Under the pieces are notes generated by a model that was not told the DNA's origin, searched no databases, and worked only from the letters and a program-made list of their open reading frames with translations. A program made the translations under genes and the position numbers. A DNA stretch of 64,000 bases, taken from the NCBI RefSeq assembly GCF_902806445.1, contig NZ_LR760298.1, positions 2,032,750-2,096,749 on the forward strand, read 5' to 3'. Source of the stretch: Listeria sp. PSOL-1. GTDB lineage: Bacteria; Bacillota; Bacilli; Lactobacillales; Listeriaceae. The stretch's first letter is position 1; every line of letters starts with the position of its first letter. Shown here piece by piece: positions 29,234-38,158 of the stretch.

Positions 29234-29908
29234 ATGAAGAAGTGGTTAAAATGGTTGATAGGAATTGTTATTGTTGTGGTGATCGTAGGAGTAGTCATCG
29301 CATTTCTATCAAAAGGTAGCGAAGGAAATACAGCTGGTCAAAATAAAAATATTACAGCAAAAGTAAAACAAGGTGAAATGAAAATTAACGCAACAGGAAC
29401 AGGAGCTATTGGCCCTAAAAATACACAAGTTCCAAATTATGATAGACTAGAACTTAAAGTTCAAATGGATGAGCTAGATATTCCTAATATTAAAGTAGAT
29501 CAAGAAGTTAATATTTCTGTCACAGCACTTCCAGATAGAACATATAAAGGAAAAGTAAAAGAAATTGCTGATCAAGGACAAGTACAAAATGGTGTAGCAA
29601 CATTCTCAGTAACCATTAGTTTGGATAAAACAGATAAACTTAAAGCTGGAATGACAGCTGATGCTTCTATTCTAGTCAATAAAAAGGCAAACGCACTATA
29701 TGTTCCAATTGAAGCTGTACAAAAAGATAATGATAAATATTATGTCATGGTACCAGAAGTAAAAGACGGTAAAGAAACGAAAAAGAAAATTTTTGTCGAA
29801 ACAGGTTTGCATAACGAAGACAATATCGAAATTACAAAAGGCTTGAAAAAAGGAGATACAGTCATCCTCCCTTCTAAAAAGACAAACACAGCTACGGCAG
29901 GATTTTAA
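29234..29908 (+). CDS. Compact MacA/YknX-like efflux adaptor (HlyD superfamily)
   Basis: About 224 residues. It has one N-terminal membrane anchor (residues about 5-27), then a beta-barrel domain (LELKVQMDELDIPNIKVDQEVNISV through TFSVTISLDKTDKLKAGMTADASI) and a membrane-proximal domain ending in GLKKGDTVILPS. Typical MacA or YknX adaptors have 350-390 residues with a coiled-coil hairpin and a lipoyl domain; neither is visible here. The partner genes are the ABC ATPase and MacB-type permease directly downstream. The ATG at 29234 follows AGGAGG, while a frame open further upstream lacks a ribosome site. Function as an export adaptor is inferred. Confidence 0.8.
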   Translation: MKKWLKWLIGIVIVVVIVGVVIAFLSKGSEGNTAGQNKNITAKVKQGEMKINATGTGAIGPKNTQVPNYDRLELKVQMDELDIPNIKVDQEVNISVTALPDRTYKGKVKEIADQGQVQNGVATFSVTISLDKTDKLKAGMTADASILVNKKANALYVPIEAVQKDNDKYYVMVPEVKDGKETKKKIFVETGLHNEDNIEITKGLKKGDTVILPSKKTNTATAGF

Positions 29909-29939
29909 GACATGAGGGTTAGAAGGAGGGATTATAAGT

Positions 29940-30629
29940 ATGGCAAAACCGTTAATTGACATGAAAAATATTACAAAGAGTTACACTCTTGGGGGAGAAA
30001 CATTTAAAGCGCTAGATGATGTTTCGCTTTCTGTAAAGCAAGGCGAGTTTCTTTCGATTGTCGGCCCAAGTGGCTCGGGGAAATCAACATTGATGAATAT
30101 GATCGGGTGCCTAGATGTACCGGATTCAGGCAGCTATGAATTAGATGGCGTTAATGTTTTTAAACTGAATGATGATCGTTTATCTGAAATTCGCAATAAA
30201 AAAATCGGTTTTATTTTTCAACAATTTAATTTACTAGCAAAGTTATCCGCACTAGAAAATGTTGAATTACCTTTGATTTATGCAGGTATGGGTGCTACAA
30301 AACGTGAGGAAGTTGCACTGCAAAGCTTAGACATGGTAGGTCTTGCCAGTAAAAAGAAAAATCTACCAACACAACTATCTGGTGGACAACAGCAGCGTGT
30401 GGCTATTGCTAGAGCACTTTCAGCAAGCCCTTCTATTTTGCTTGCTGATGAACCAACAGGAGCCTTAGATTCTAAAACAGGGCAAGAAGTAATGGGGATT
30501 TTAAAAAGGCTTAATGCTGCTGGAAATACGATTGTCATGATCACGCATGATCTTGATATTGCCGCTTATGGCACAAGAAGTATCCGCATCCAAGATGGCA
30601 AACTTTATCAAGAGGGGGGCCGCAAATGA
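29940..30629 (+). CDS. MacB-type ABC transporter ATPase
   Basis: 229 residues, a full ABC nucleotide-binding domain. Walker A is GPSGSGKST (near 42), the Q-loop is FIFQQFN, the signature is LSGGQQQR (near 146), Walker B is ILLADEPTG (near 164), and the H-loop is MITHD. It belongs to the LolD/MacB/YknY group that works with FtsX-like permeases. It lies 31 bases after the adaptor and overlaps the permease by 4 bases (ATGA). The complex probably exports a peptide, antibiotic or envelope lipid. The substrate is unknown. Confidence 0.93.
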   Translation: MAKPLIDMKNITKSYTLGGETFKALDDVSLSVKQGEFLSIVGPSGSGKSTLMNMIGCLDVPDSGSYELDGVNVFKLNDDRLSEIRNKKIGFIFQQFNLLAKLSALENVELPLIYAGMGATKREEVALQSLDMVGLASKKKNLPTQLSGGQQQRVAIARALSASPSILLADEPTGALDSKTGQEVMGILKRLNAAGNTIVMITHDLDIAAYGTRSIRIQDGKLYQEGGRK

Positions 30630-31831
30630 GTGTTCTTCAAAGTATGAAAATGGCATTCAAACAGTTACGTGCAAGTAAGTTACGTTCCTTTTTGACAATG
30701 CTTGGAATTATCATTGGTGTTGCATCAGTTATTTTGCTTGTATCACTTGGAAACGGCCTTTCTGCAAAAGTTAATGGACAGATGGGAGATTTAGGCTCCA
30801 ATTTAGTAACTGTAGTGAATAGCTCCACCAATCCAAACGATAAATTCACTTATGATGAGGTTATGAAATATCGTAATATAGATGGCGTTAAAAGCGTTTC
30901 ACCAGAGCTTTCTGGACAAGCTAACGCTGCTTATGGCTATAAATCACTTTCCAAAAAAATCGTTGGGACAAATGAAGAGTACCAGGCAGCTCGTAAACTT
31001 GATCTTAATAAAGGACGTTTCTTGTTACCAGTTGATGTAGAATACGGACAAAAGGTAGCAGTCATCGGTTCTACGGTAGCTAAAGATTTATTTGGTTTTT
31101 CAAATCCAATTGGTGAAACAGTCCGCTTAAATGGTTTACCATATAAAGTTGTTGGCGTTCTAAAGGAAAAAGGCGACTCAATGATGGGATCAAGCGATGA
31201 CGAAATTTTCATCCCAATTATTTCAGCACAGCGGTTGCTAAAAAATACAGGAATCCAAAGTATTTATATTGAAACTAAAACAGCTGATGAAGTGGATTTT
31301 GTTGTTAATACTTTAGAATCGCGTCTTGCTATTAAATTTGATGATGGTAAGAAAACGACAGATTCAAAAGATGATCCAACAACTCCTAAGTATCGAGTGA
31401 TTAATCAGCAAGAGCTTCTAACCGCCTTTAATACCATTAGTGCAACGCTTACCTCAGCACTTGGAGCTATTGCAGCGATTTCCCTTATTGTAGGTGGAAT
31501 TGGTATTATGAATATTATGCTTGTATCGGTAAGTGAACGAACACGCGAAATTGGTATTCGAAAAGCACTCGGAGCCAAAAAACGAGCCATTTTAATGCAG
31601 TTTCTAATCGAGTCGGTTGTGATTAGTGTTGTTGGCGGAATCATTGGTATTCTTATAGGTGCCGGTGGAGCAAGCTTAGTGAGTAACTTAGCTGATATGC
31701 CTTCTGGTATAAATGTGGGAATTGTCATCTTTTCTTTCGTTTTCTCACTTTGTATTGGAGTCATCTTCGGTATTGCACCAGCTAACAAAGCTTCTAAATT
31801 ACGTCCAATTGATGCTTTACGCTCGGAATAA
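30626..31831 (+). CDS. MacB/FtsX-type ABC permease
   Basis: 401 residues. A first membrane helix (about 17-42, with RSFLTMLGIIIGVASVILLVSLG) is followed by an extracellular MacB periplasmic-core-like domain (about 50-245). Three more helices follow near 275-300, 325-350 and 360-385; the FtsX domain carries SERTREIGIRKALGAKKRAI. This is the YknZ/MacB layout. It is the last gene of the three-gene export operon and ends in a perfect terminator. Confidence 0.92.
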   Translation: MSVLQSMKMAFKQLRASKLRSFLTMLGIIIGVASVILLVSLGNGLSAKVNGQMGDLGSNLVTVVNSSTNPNDKFTYDEVMKYRNIDGVKSVSPELSGQANAAYGYKSLSKKIVGTNEEYQAARKLDLNKGRFLLPVDVEYGQKVAVIGSTVAKDLFGFSNPIGETVRLNGLPYKVVGVLKEKGDSMMGSSDDEIFIPIISAQRLLKNTGIQSIYIETKTADEVDFVVNTLESRLAIKFDDGKKTTDSKDDPTTPKYRVINQQELLTAFNTISATLTSALGAIAAISLIVGGIGIMNIMLVSVSERTREIGIRKALGAKKRAILMQFLIESVVISVVGGIIGILIGAGGASLVSNLADMPSGINVGIVIFSFVFSLCIGVIFGIAPANKASKLRPIDALRSE

Positions 31832-31835
31832 AAAC

Positions 31836-31876
31836 AAAAAAACTGTAAACAAAATATATTTGTTTACAGTTTTTTT
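31836..31876 (+). terminator. Terminator of the ABC operon
   Basis: AAAAACTGTAAACAAA and TTTGTTTACAGTTTTT form a perfect stem around ATATA, with a T-run. Confidence 0.9.
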
Positions 31877-31892
31877 AATTGCATAAAAAGAT

Positions 31893-31942
31893 AAAACGAG
31901 CGATTAGTAAGCAAGAAAAACGCTTATCAATCGCTCGTTTAT
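31893..31942 (-). terminator. Terminator of the minus-strand hydrolase gene
   Basis: AAACGAGCGATTAGTAAGC pairs with GCTTATCAATCGCTCGTTT (one mismatched pair); the minus-strand side continues into a short T-containing tail. Confidence 0.75.
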
Positions 31943-31946
31943 TAGT

Positions 31947-33614
31947 TTAAAATCCTGCTGAAATTGAGTTTACTACGGTAACAGCCTTACCTTTTTTTAC
32001 ATCAATCTTTGCTGTGCGAGATTCGTTACCTGCTTTGTCAGTAGCAGTTACTAAAAGCTGGGTTTTTAATTCTTGGTTTCCAATAGCGATGCTGAAATTC
32101 CCATTATCATCTGCATAGCTAGTTGCAAGGGTTTGACCATTTTTTGTCTTAATTGTTATTTTTGCATTTTTTTCAGCTTTACCAGTAAGGTTAGTATCTA
32201 TTGTTGTGAACTTGTTTAATTTAGGTGCCGGTGGAGCAATAGAATCTTTTACCGTCACCGTTACTGGTTCAGTTTTGTAAATCCCTTTTTGAATTGTAAC
32301 ACTTACTTTAGAATCAGCTGCAATTGAAAGCGTTGGAATAAAAACGGCATTTATAACGGGTACAGTACCTTTATATTCTTTAACCAGTTTCCCTGCAGGG
32401 TTTGTAACTGAGACATGGTAAGTTGTATTTTTTTCTGCACCAAATGTGATAAGGTGAGAGCGATTGCTGATGTCAGCAACTTTTGGTAAAGCTGGTTCTG
32501 GATGTTCAACATTGTATAAAAATGATGTTACTTTATCTTCGTAACGCTGTGGTGCAGATCGGAATGATTTTGCATGTGCAGCAGTTCGAACAAGTAATTT
32601 TTCCGTATAACCTGGTGATGCCTTGTATAGTTTGTCCATAGAACGAGGGGAAATAAACCAGTCAACGCCTCCATGAACGAAAAGTTTAGGAACAGTCGAT
32701 GCTTTTACACTTTCTAGCGGTGTTACTTCGTATAAATCAAAACCGAGTATAGGTTTGATTTTAAGTTCATTTAAAAGATTAATCAGTTTGTCTTCTTCAT
32801 CATTCCAATTAAATTGGTTAAGATAAGGAATGTATTTGAAAAATCTTGTTAATAAATGGAGTGTGTCTTTTAATTGTTCAGATAAAGAAGCATAACCACA
32901 ATCTGCAATATACGCTGTTACATTTTCATGAGGGGTCTGTTGGGAAAGCATTGTTGCAGCTGCTCCCATTGAAACGCCGTATAGCAGGATTTCTTGATCA
33001 GGTTTTAAAGCTGTTTCTTGATCAATCCATTTGTTTAAATCGTCTTTTTCATAATAACCAAAAGTAATATACTCTCCTCCACTTCGGTTATGCGATCTTG
33101 TGTCAGGAAGAAGGACGTTGTAGCCTAATTTGGAAAACATTTCAGCCTCTCCCAAAAGAGCAGTTGCAGCTGCACGATAACCACTGTGAAGGATGACAGT
33201 CTTAGAAGATTGGTTATCAATGTAGGTTGCGATTAGCTTAATATCTTTTTTTGTTGGTATGTCATATACGGTTAATTCCCTTTGTGACTTATTCTTTAAA
33301 TTATCATACCATTCTTTATTTTGCGCATCTTTTTTTGCTGGTTGTTCTGAATCGTCCACGTCTTTAAATAAAGAATTGTTTCTTGCAAAGCCGAAATCAA
33401 AAGCTACATTTACAATCGCTTTTTCCCAGTCTTTTGCTGTTAATGTCCCTCTTGTTTTAGGTAATTGCTTGTTGAGTTCGGATTGAATTTCCGTAACAAT
33501 TTTTTGATCTTGAGCTGACAACTTGGGTGTGTTGTTTTCTTGAGCTGAAACTACAGGTGCAAATGAAGCTAGCATTAAATTGAAAAACATGACACAGATA
33601 AATATTTTTTTCAT
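31947..33614 (-). CDS. Secreted alpha/beta hydrolase with C-terminal Ig-like domains
   Basis: 555 residues. A signal peptide runs to about residue 24 (cleavage near VVSAQ). The hydrolase domain, about 110-370, is of the S33 aminopeptidase/esterase type: nucleophile elbow GVSMGAA with Ser near 214, Asp in HGGVDWFISP near 317, and His in TAAHAKSF near 346. Two beta-sandwich repeats follow: a PKVADISNRSHLITF to TVTVKD region, and a bacterial Ig-like unit with NLTGKAEKNAKITIK and LVTATDKAGNESRTA. There is no sorting signal. It may be an extracellular lipase, esterase or peptidase. It is convergent with the ABC operon and divergent from spoVG. Confidence 0.8.
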   Translation of the reverse strand: MKKIFICVMFFNLMLASFAPVVSAQENNTPKLSAQDQKIVTEIQSELNKQLPKTRGTLTAKDWEKAIVNVAFDFGFARNNSLFKDVDDSEQPAKKDAQNKEWYDNLKNKSQRELTVYDIPTKKDIKLIATYIDNQSSKTVILHSGYRAAATALLGEAEMFSKLGYNVLLPDTRSHNRSGGEYITFGYYEKDDLNKWIDQETALKPDQEILLYGVSMGAAATMLSQQTPHENVTAYIADCGYASLSEQLKDTLHLLTRFFKYIPYLNQFNWNDEEDKLINLLNELKIKPILGFDLYEVTPLESVKASTVPKLFVHGGVDWFISPRSMDKLYKASPGYTEKLLVRTAAHAKSFRSAPQRYEDKVTSFLYNVEHPEPALPKVADISNRSHLITFGAEKNTTYHVSVTNPAGKLVKEYKGTVPVINAVFIPTLSIAADSKVSVTIQKGIYKTEPVTVTVKDSIAPPAPKLNKFTTIDTNLTGKAEKNAKITIKTKNGQTLATSYADDNGNFSIAIGNQELKTQLLVTATDKAGNESRTAKIDVKKGKAVTVVNSISAGF

Positions 33615-33659
33615 ATGAAACTCCCTTTTTTAATTTTTTTTAACCCCCCATTAAATCTT

Positions 33660-33689
33660 ACTATATTCAGCCACTTATTTTTGTGACAA
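33660..33689 (-). promoter_or_regulatory. Minus-strand promoter of the hydrolase gene
   Basis: Read on the minus strand: TTGTCA (33689-33684), 18 bases, TATAGT (33665-33660); the gene starts at 33614. Confidence 0.6.
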
Positions 33690-34108
33690 TATAGAGAATT
33701 TTTTCATATATTTTTGGAAAAAATGTACGAATTTTATGTATTGACAATTCGATTTGACTCTATAAAAAAATTTATCACACTAAATGTGTGATAATGACAT
33801 TTGTAATAATTTAGACGATAAATGTTAGATCATACATATAAGCATGATTTTTCGCTACTTTGACGTGTTATTCGGTGTAAGATCTGTGAGAGAAGCAATC
33901 AATTTAATGATAAATGAAAATAAAATATGACCAGACGTTTTATTCCAAGTGAAATAGGGAAAATAAAATTAGACAATGTCCATGTTTAAAGGCGCTTGAG
34001 CCGTTTTATTAAGAATACGAGCAAAATCCTTGTATACGAGTAAATAGACAAAGTGCTTCGTTAATAATGTTCAATCTATAAAAAATTGGATAAATTGAGT
34101 TCACAAAG
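33690..34108. other. AT-rich region between the hydrolase and spoVG, with a 9 bp operator-like palindrome
   Basis: TTATCACAC (33772-33780) and GTGTGATAA (33786-33794) form a perfect inverted repeat with a 5-base spacer. TTGACA at 33741 lies just upstream. It looks like a repressor site for a promoter firing in either direction. No gene is seen in the rest. Confidence 0.4.
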
Positions 34109-34137
34109 TTGTCAAATTTATTTTTTTTTATTATGAT
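34109..34137 (+). promoter_or_regulatory. SigA promoter of the spoVG pair
   Basis: TTGTCA (34109-34114), 17 bases, TATGAT (34132-34137), giving a leader of about 115 bases. Confidence 0.6.
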
Positions 34138-34258
34138 GGAACTAAGGAAAAAATAATGGCTCTAAAATGGAGGTCCTTTTAATTTTCTGATCATGGATAA
34201 TGTTGCATGTCTTCTGAGTGAATAAAAGCAGCGCAACTAGAATAAGGTGGTGAAGGAA

Positions 34259-34564
34259 ATGGAAATTACAGATGTGAGATTACGACGTGTTGAGACAGAT
34301 GGAAGAATGAAAGCAATTTCTTCGATCACGATTTGTGGAGGGTTTGTTGTCCATGATGTTCGTGTTATCGCCGGCGATAATGGCTTTTTTATAGCAATGC
34401 CAAGTAAACGTACACCAGATGGTGAGTTTCGTGATATTGCACACCCAATTGATTCGGAAACACGTGCGAAAATCCAAAAAGCTGTCCTAGATGCTTATGA
34501 AGCAGCTGAGCAGGAAGCTAAAGAAGAAGGATCTTCTACAAGTGAAGATGATGTAGAAGAATAA
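34259..34564 (+). CDS. spoVG: SpoVG, RNA/DNA-binding regulator, first copy
   Basis: About 101 residues. The core [17 protein letters not shown] and [18 protein letters not shown] are the SpoVG signature. The tail is an acidic Glu-rich stretch. In Listeria the tandem SpoVG proteins are RNA-binding regulators that affect virulence, lysozyme resistance and metabolism; in B. subtilis SpoVG acts in septation and sporulation. AAGGTGG lies eight bases before the ATG at 34259. In-frame GTG codons at 34247 and 34250 overlap that site. The second copy follows 126 bases on. Confidence 0.93.
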   Translation: MEITDVRLRRVETDGRMKAISSITICGGFVVHDVRVIAGDNGFFIAMPSKRTPDGEFRDIAHPIDSETRAKIQKAVLDAYEAAEQEAKEEGSSTSEDDVEE

Positions 34565-34690
34565 AAATTAAGGCCCCTTTAATTTGAGAAGCAGCTATGA
34601 GGCAACAAAATAGAGAGGTTACTTAAAACCGTTGCGGATATTAGAGCTATTCTTTTTGGAAAAGGGTAAATGGGATAAGGAGTGACAAAA

Positions 34691-35005
34691 ATGGAAATAG
34701 AAGTAACTGATGTAAGATTACGTAGAGTAGAAACTGATGGCAGAATGAGAGCAATTGCTTCCATTACATTGTGGGGGGTATTTGTAATACATGATATTCG
34801 TGTTATTGATGGGAACAATGGTTTGTTCGTAGCAATGCCTTCAAAACGTGGTGTTGATGGCGAATTTCGTGATATAGCTCACCCAATTAATTCTGAAACA
34901 CGCGCGAAAATTCAAGAAGCTGTTCTTGCTGAGTACGAACGTGTTGGCGAAGAAGAAGCAAACGAAGAAACTAAAGTGGAATCAGAAGCTATTTCTGCTG
35001 ATTAA
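34691..35005 (+). CDS. spoVG: SpoVG, second copy
   Basis: About 104 residues, a paralogue of the upstream gene: [22 protein letters not shown] and [19 protein letters not shown] match closely, while the C-terminal acidic tails differ. Two adjacent spoVG genes are characteristic of Listeria. AAGGAG lies eight bases before the ATG at 34691; the GTG at 34682 overlaps that site. A perfect terminator follows, so the pair forms one transcription unit. Functional division between the copies is not visible from sequence. Confidence 0.93.
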   Translation: MEIEVTDVRLRRVETDGRMRAIASITLWGVFVIHDIRVIDGNNGLFVAMPSKRGVDGEFRDIAHPINSETRAKIQEAVLAEYERVGEEEANEETKVESEAISAD

Positions 35006-35038
35006 TATAGAAGTTGTCTTTGGTAACTTGAAATAAGG

Positions 35039-35076
35039 ATGTGCTGAATAAGAAAGATCTATTCAGCACATTTTTT
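35039..35076 (+). terminator. spoVG terminator
   Basis: ATGTGCTGAATA and TATTCAGCACAT form a perfect 12 bp stem, followed by TTTTT. Confidence 0.92.
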
Positions 35077-35089
35077 GTTTTTTCAACTA

Positions 35090-35119
35090 TTGTTTTTCTT
35101 TTTGAGAATATGCTATAAT
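35090..35119 (+). promoter_or_regulatory. Promoter upstream of the small ORF and glmU
   Basis: TTGTTT (35090-35095), 18 bases, TG-extended TATAAT (35114-35119). It drives the 38-codon ORF and probably glmU-prs. Confidence 0.7.
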
Positions 35120-35155
35120 TTAAAAATAGGATATTATATGTGGGGGAGCGTAAAA

Positions 35156-35272
35156 ATGGTTGCCATTGAGGATGTCTATACCGAAAAATCCAATAACGGA
35201 CAAGGTGCATCCTTTTTTTCAAAGAGCACTGTTTTTAGTGTTCTTATTCCTGCTATTACGCTCTTTATCTAA
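35156..35272 (+). CDS. Possible 38-residue small membrane protein or leader peptide before glmU
   Basis: An ATG with a strong GGGGGAG site at seven bases opens a 38-codon frame that starts MVAIEDVYTEKSNNGQGASF and ends in a hydrophobic stretch (VFSVLIPAITLFI). It follows a good promoter and lies 87 bases before glmU. The second half of the DNA also forms an imperfect hairpin (AAAGAGCACT with AGTGTTCTTATT), so the ORF could be a leader peptide next to an attenuator-like structure. I recognise no family. The promoter and ribosome site are the evidence for translation. Confidence 0.4.
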   Translation: MVAIEDVYTEKSNNGQGASFFSKSTVFSVLIPAITLFI

Positions 35273-35359
35273 CTATTTAGGTAAAGTTTTTTTATGTAAA
35301 TAAATCGATGAAAAAGCCACTTACAGTGAATTTATTACAAATAGGAGGGTTACCATACC

Positions 35360-36733
35360 ATGACAAATCAATATGCTGTTGTTCTTGCAGCTGGCCAAGG
35401 TACTCGCATGAAATCAAAATTATATAAGGTGTTACATCCTGTTTGTGGAAAGCCAATGGTTGAACATGTGGTTGAGCAAATTGAATCACTAAATATGAAT
35501 GAAATTATTACAATTGTGGGCCACGGTGCTGAAAAAGTAAAGGAGCGCTTGGTAGATCGCAGTAAGTTTGTTATGCAAGAAGAACAGCTTGGAACTGCGC
35601 ATGCTGTTCTTCAAGCGAAATCACTTCTTGAAAATAAAGAAGGAGTGACGCTTGTTATTTGTGGAGATACACCGCTTATTCAAGATACTACAATAGAAGC
35701 CCTAATGAAATATCACCATGAAAAGCGTGCGAAAGCAACTATTCTAACAACAACAATAGAAGACCCTACTGGTTATGGCCGTATCATTCGCGATGACCTT
35801 GGCATTGTTGGGAAAATTGTCGAGGAAAAAGATGCAAGCGAACAAGAGAAGCGGGTAACAGAAATTAATACAGGCACGTACTGTTTTGATAATCAGGTAT
35901 TGTTTGACGCCCTTTCAAAAGTTTCAAATGATAATGCGCAAGGTGAATATTATTTGCCGGATGTTATCAAAATTTTAAAAGACGCAGATGAAGTGGTGGC
36001 TGCTTATCGGATTGACGATTTTGAAGAATCATTGGGTGTTAATGATCGCATAGCTCTTGCAGAAGCTGGAAAAATTATGCGCAAGCGAATTAATGAAAAA
36101 CACATGCGTGCGGGTGTTACCTTAGCTAACCCTGAAAGCATATATATTGATGCTGGCGTAGTGATTGGTCAAGATACTGTTATTGAATCAAATGTTACAT
36201 TACGTGGTAAAACAACGATTGGTGAAGATTGCATCATCACAAGCGGAACAGATTGTACAAATGCTGAGATTGGTGATCGTGTGTGGATACGTACTTCTGA
36301 AATTGAAGATAGCAAAGTAGGAAATGACGTGCAAATTGGTCCTTATGCTCATCTGCGTCCCGAATCAGATATTCATGATCACGTTAAAATTGGCAATTAT
36401 GTAGAAACGAAAAAAGCAGTTGTTGGTGAAGGAACTAAATTACCGCATTTTATCTATATGGGCGATGCTGAGATTGGGAAAAATGTTAATGTTGGTTGTG
36501 GCTCCATTTCTGTAAATTATGATGGCAAAAATAAACATAAAACCATTATCGGGGACAATGTATTTATTGGTTGCAATTCTAACTTGATTGCTCCGGTAAC
36601 GATCCATAGCAATACATACGTTGCTGCCGGTTCAACAATAACAGAAGATGTACCGGAAGAAGCACTTGCTATTGCACGTACTCGTCAGACGAACAAAGAA
36701 GGTTATATGTCTAAGATGAATTTTGTTAAGTAA
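35360..36733 (+). CDS. glmU: Bifunctional UDP-N-acetylglucosamine pyrophosphorylase / glucosamine-1-phosphate acetyltransferase
   Basis: 457 residues. The N-terminal nucleotidyltransferase domain (1-230) has [19 protein letters not shown] near residue 8. The C-terminal left-handed beta-helix (from about 250) has hexapeptide repeats, [11 protein letters not shown], and the acetyltransferase segment [17 protein letters not shown]. It makes UDP-GlcNAc for peptidoglycan, teichoic acids and, in this strain, the amino sugars of the upstream polysaccharide locus. AGGAGGG precedes the ATG. It is followed by prs at 44 bases, the usual Firmicute pair. Confidence 0.97.
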   Translation: MTNQYAVVLAAGQGTRMKSKLYKVLHPVCGKPMVEHVVEQIESLNMNEIITIVGHGAEKVKERLVDRSKFVMQEEQLGTAHAVLQAKSLLENKEGVTLVICGDTPLIQDTTIEALMKYHHEKRAKATILTTTIEDPTGYGRIIRDDLGIVGKIVEEKDASEQEKRVTEINTGTYCFDNQVLFDALSKVSNDNAQGEYYLPDVIKILKDADEVVAAYRIDDFEESLGVNDRIALAEAGKIMRKRINEKHMRAGVTLANPESIYIDAGVVIGQDTVIESNVTLRGKTTIGEDCIITSGTDCTNAEIGDRVWIRTSEIEDSKVGNDVQIGPYAHLRPESDIHDHVKIGNYVETKKAVVGEGTKLPHFIYMGDAEIGKNVNVGCGSISVNYDGKNKHKTIIGDNVFIGCNSNLIAPVTIHSNTYVAAGSTITEDVPEEALAIARTRQTNKEGYMSKMNFVK

Positions 36734-36777
36734 TATATAGGGTATCTAATTTATATAAAAAAATGTGGAGGCTGATT

Positions 36778-37734
36778 ATGTCAAACGATTATTTTGATCC
36801 AAAGTTGAAAATTTTTTCACTTAATTCGAATCGAGCGCTCGCCGAAGAGATTGCTAAAGAAGTAGGAATTGAATTAGGAAGATCTAGTGTTACTCATTTT
36901 AGTGATGGTGAAATCCAAATTAACATTGAAGAGAGTATTCGTGGCTGTCATGTCTACGTTATTCAATCAACTAGCTATCCAGTGAACCAAAATATGATGG
37001 AACTTTTGATCATGATAGATGCGTTAAAACGAGCTTCTGCTGCAACCATTAATATTGTTATGCCATATTATGGTTATGCTCGGCAAGATCGGAAAGCGAG
37101 AAGCCGTGAACCGATCACAGCAAAACTAGTGGCAAATCTAATCGAGACTGCTGGAGCAACGCGTATGATTACGCTTGATATGCATGCCCCACAAATTCAA
37201 GGTTTTTTTGACATTCCAATCGATCATTTAAATGCGGTACGCTTATTAAGTAATTATTTTGGAGAACGCCATTTAGATGGAGATTTAGTCGTTGTTTCTC
37301 CTGATCACGGGGGTGTAACACGTGCCCGCAAGATGGCTGATCGCTTAAAAGCTCCTATCGCAATCATTGATAAGCGTCGCCCGCGCCCTAATGTGGCTGA
37401 AGTAATGAATATCGTTGGTAATGTTGAAGGAAAAGTCTGTATCTTGATTGATGATATTATTGATACTGCTGGTACAATTACGCTTGCTGCGAATGCTTTA
37501 ATGGAAAATGGCGCAACAAAAGTTTATGCTTGTTGTACACACCCAGTTCTTTCAGGACCAGCAATGGAACGTATCAACGAGTCTCCTATTGAAAAGCTTG
37601 TTGTAACGAATTCAATCTCACTGCCAAAGGATAAATGGATTGATAAAATGGAACAGCTTTCTGTGGCGTCACTTCTTGGTGAAGCTATTGTCCGTGTGCA
37701 TGAAAATGCCTCAGTTAGTTCGCTTTTTGAATAA
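36778..37734 (+). CDS. prs: Ribose-phosphate pyrophosphokinase
   Basis: 318 residues. It makes PRPP from ribose-5-phosphate and ATP for purine, pyrimidine, His and Trp synthesis. Key motifs are [14 protein letters not shown], the flexible-loop region [14 protein letters not shown], and the PRPP-binding loop [11 protein letters not shown] near residue 222. GGAGG at 36766-36770 sets the ATG at 36778; an in-frame ATG at 36763 overlaps the site. In L. monocytogenes the PrfA virulence cluster begins right after this gene. Here a terminator and minus-strand genes follow. Confidence 0.97.
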   Translation: MSNDYFDPKLKIFSLNSNRALAEEIAKEVGIELGRSSVTHFSDGEIQINIEESIRGCHVYVIQSTSYPVNQNMMELLIMIDALKRASAATINIVMPYYGYARQDRKARSREPITAKLVANLIETAGATRMITLDMHAPQIQGFFDIPIDHLNAVRLLSNYFGERHLDGDLVVVSPDHGGVTRARKMADRLKAPIAIIDKRRPRPNVAEVMNIVGNVEGKVCILIDDIIDTAGTITLAANALMENGATKVYACCTHPVLSGPAMERINESPIEKLVVTNSISLPKDKWIDKMEQLSVASLLGEAIVRVHENASVSSLFE

Positions 37735-37771
37735 AAAATGGAGCAGCGTATATTCGCTGCTCCATTTTTTT
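37733..37771. terminator. Bidirectional terminator between prs and the YbjQ gene
   Basis: AAAAATGGAGCAGCG and CGCTGCTCCATTTTT form a perfect stem around a 6-base loop, with A/T runs on both sides. Confidence 0.92.
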
Positions 37772-37773
37772 AT

Positions 37774-38106
37774 TTAATAATCAAGAACTTCAATAATTAC
37801 AGCTGTTCCTGATGCAGTAACCATAAGCATGCCGTTATCAGCACCAAGCACTTCATAATCTATATCCACGCCAATAATTGCATTTGCACCAAGTTTTTTA
37901 GCGCGCTCTTCCATTTCAAAAATAGCGTCTTCCCGAGCTTTTATTAGCTCATTCTCATAACCGCCAGAGCGTCCGCCGAAGAAATTCCGCAAACCAGCTC
38001 CGATGTCTTTCATGAAGTTAACACCTGTAATTACTTCTCCAAAAACGATTTGTTTATACTCGATGATTTGTTTTCCTTCAATATTTGGTGATGTTGTTGT
38101 AATCAT
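37774..38106 (-). CDS. YbjQ/UPF0145 family protein
   Basis: 110 residues, with the family core [35 protein letters not shown] and [16 protein letters not shown]0145 proteins form beta-sandwich pentamers and are often annotated as putative heavy-metal-binding; no function has been shown that I know of. GGAGGAAT precedes the minus-strand ATG. In L. monocytogenes a UPF0145 gene lies at the ldh end of the virulence cluster, so its position here, directly next to prs, supports a missing cluster. Confidence 0.88.
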   Translation of the reverse strand: MITTTSPNIEGKQIIEYKQIVFGEVITGVNFMKDIGAGLRNFFGGRSGGYENELIKAREDAIFEMEERAKKLGANAIIGVDIDYEVLGADNGMLMVTASGTAVIIEVLDY

Positions 38107-38158
38107 TAGTATTCCTCCTCACAATTCCATTTTACTGTGATTTTTAAATCGTGGCAAC

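Noticed and set aside
35075..35155. Longer version of the small ORF before glmU
   Set aside because: The extra part would overlap the spoVG terminator T-run and the promoter; the ribosome site fits only the ATG at 35156.
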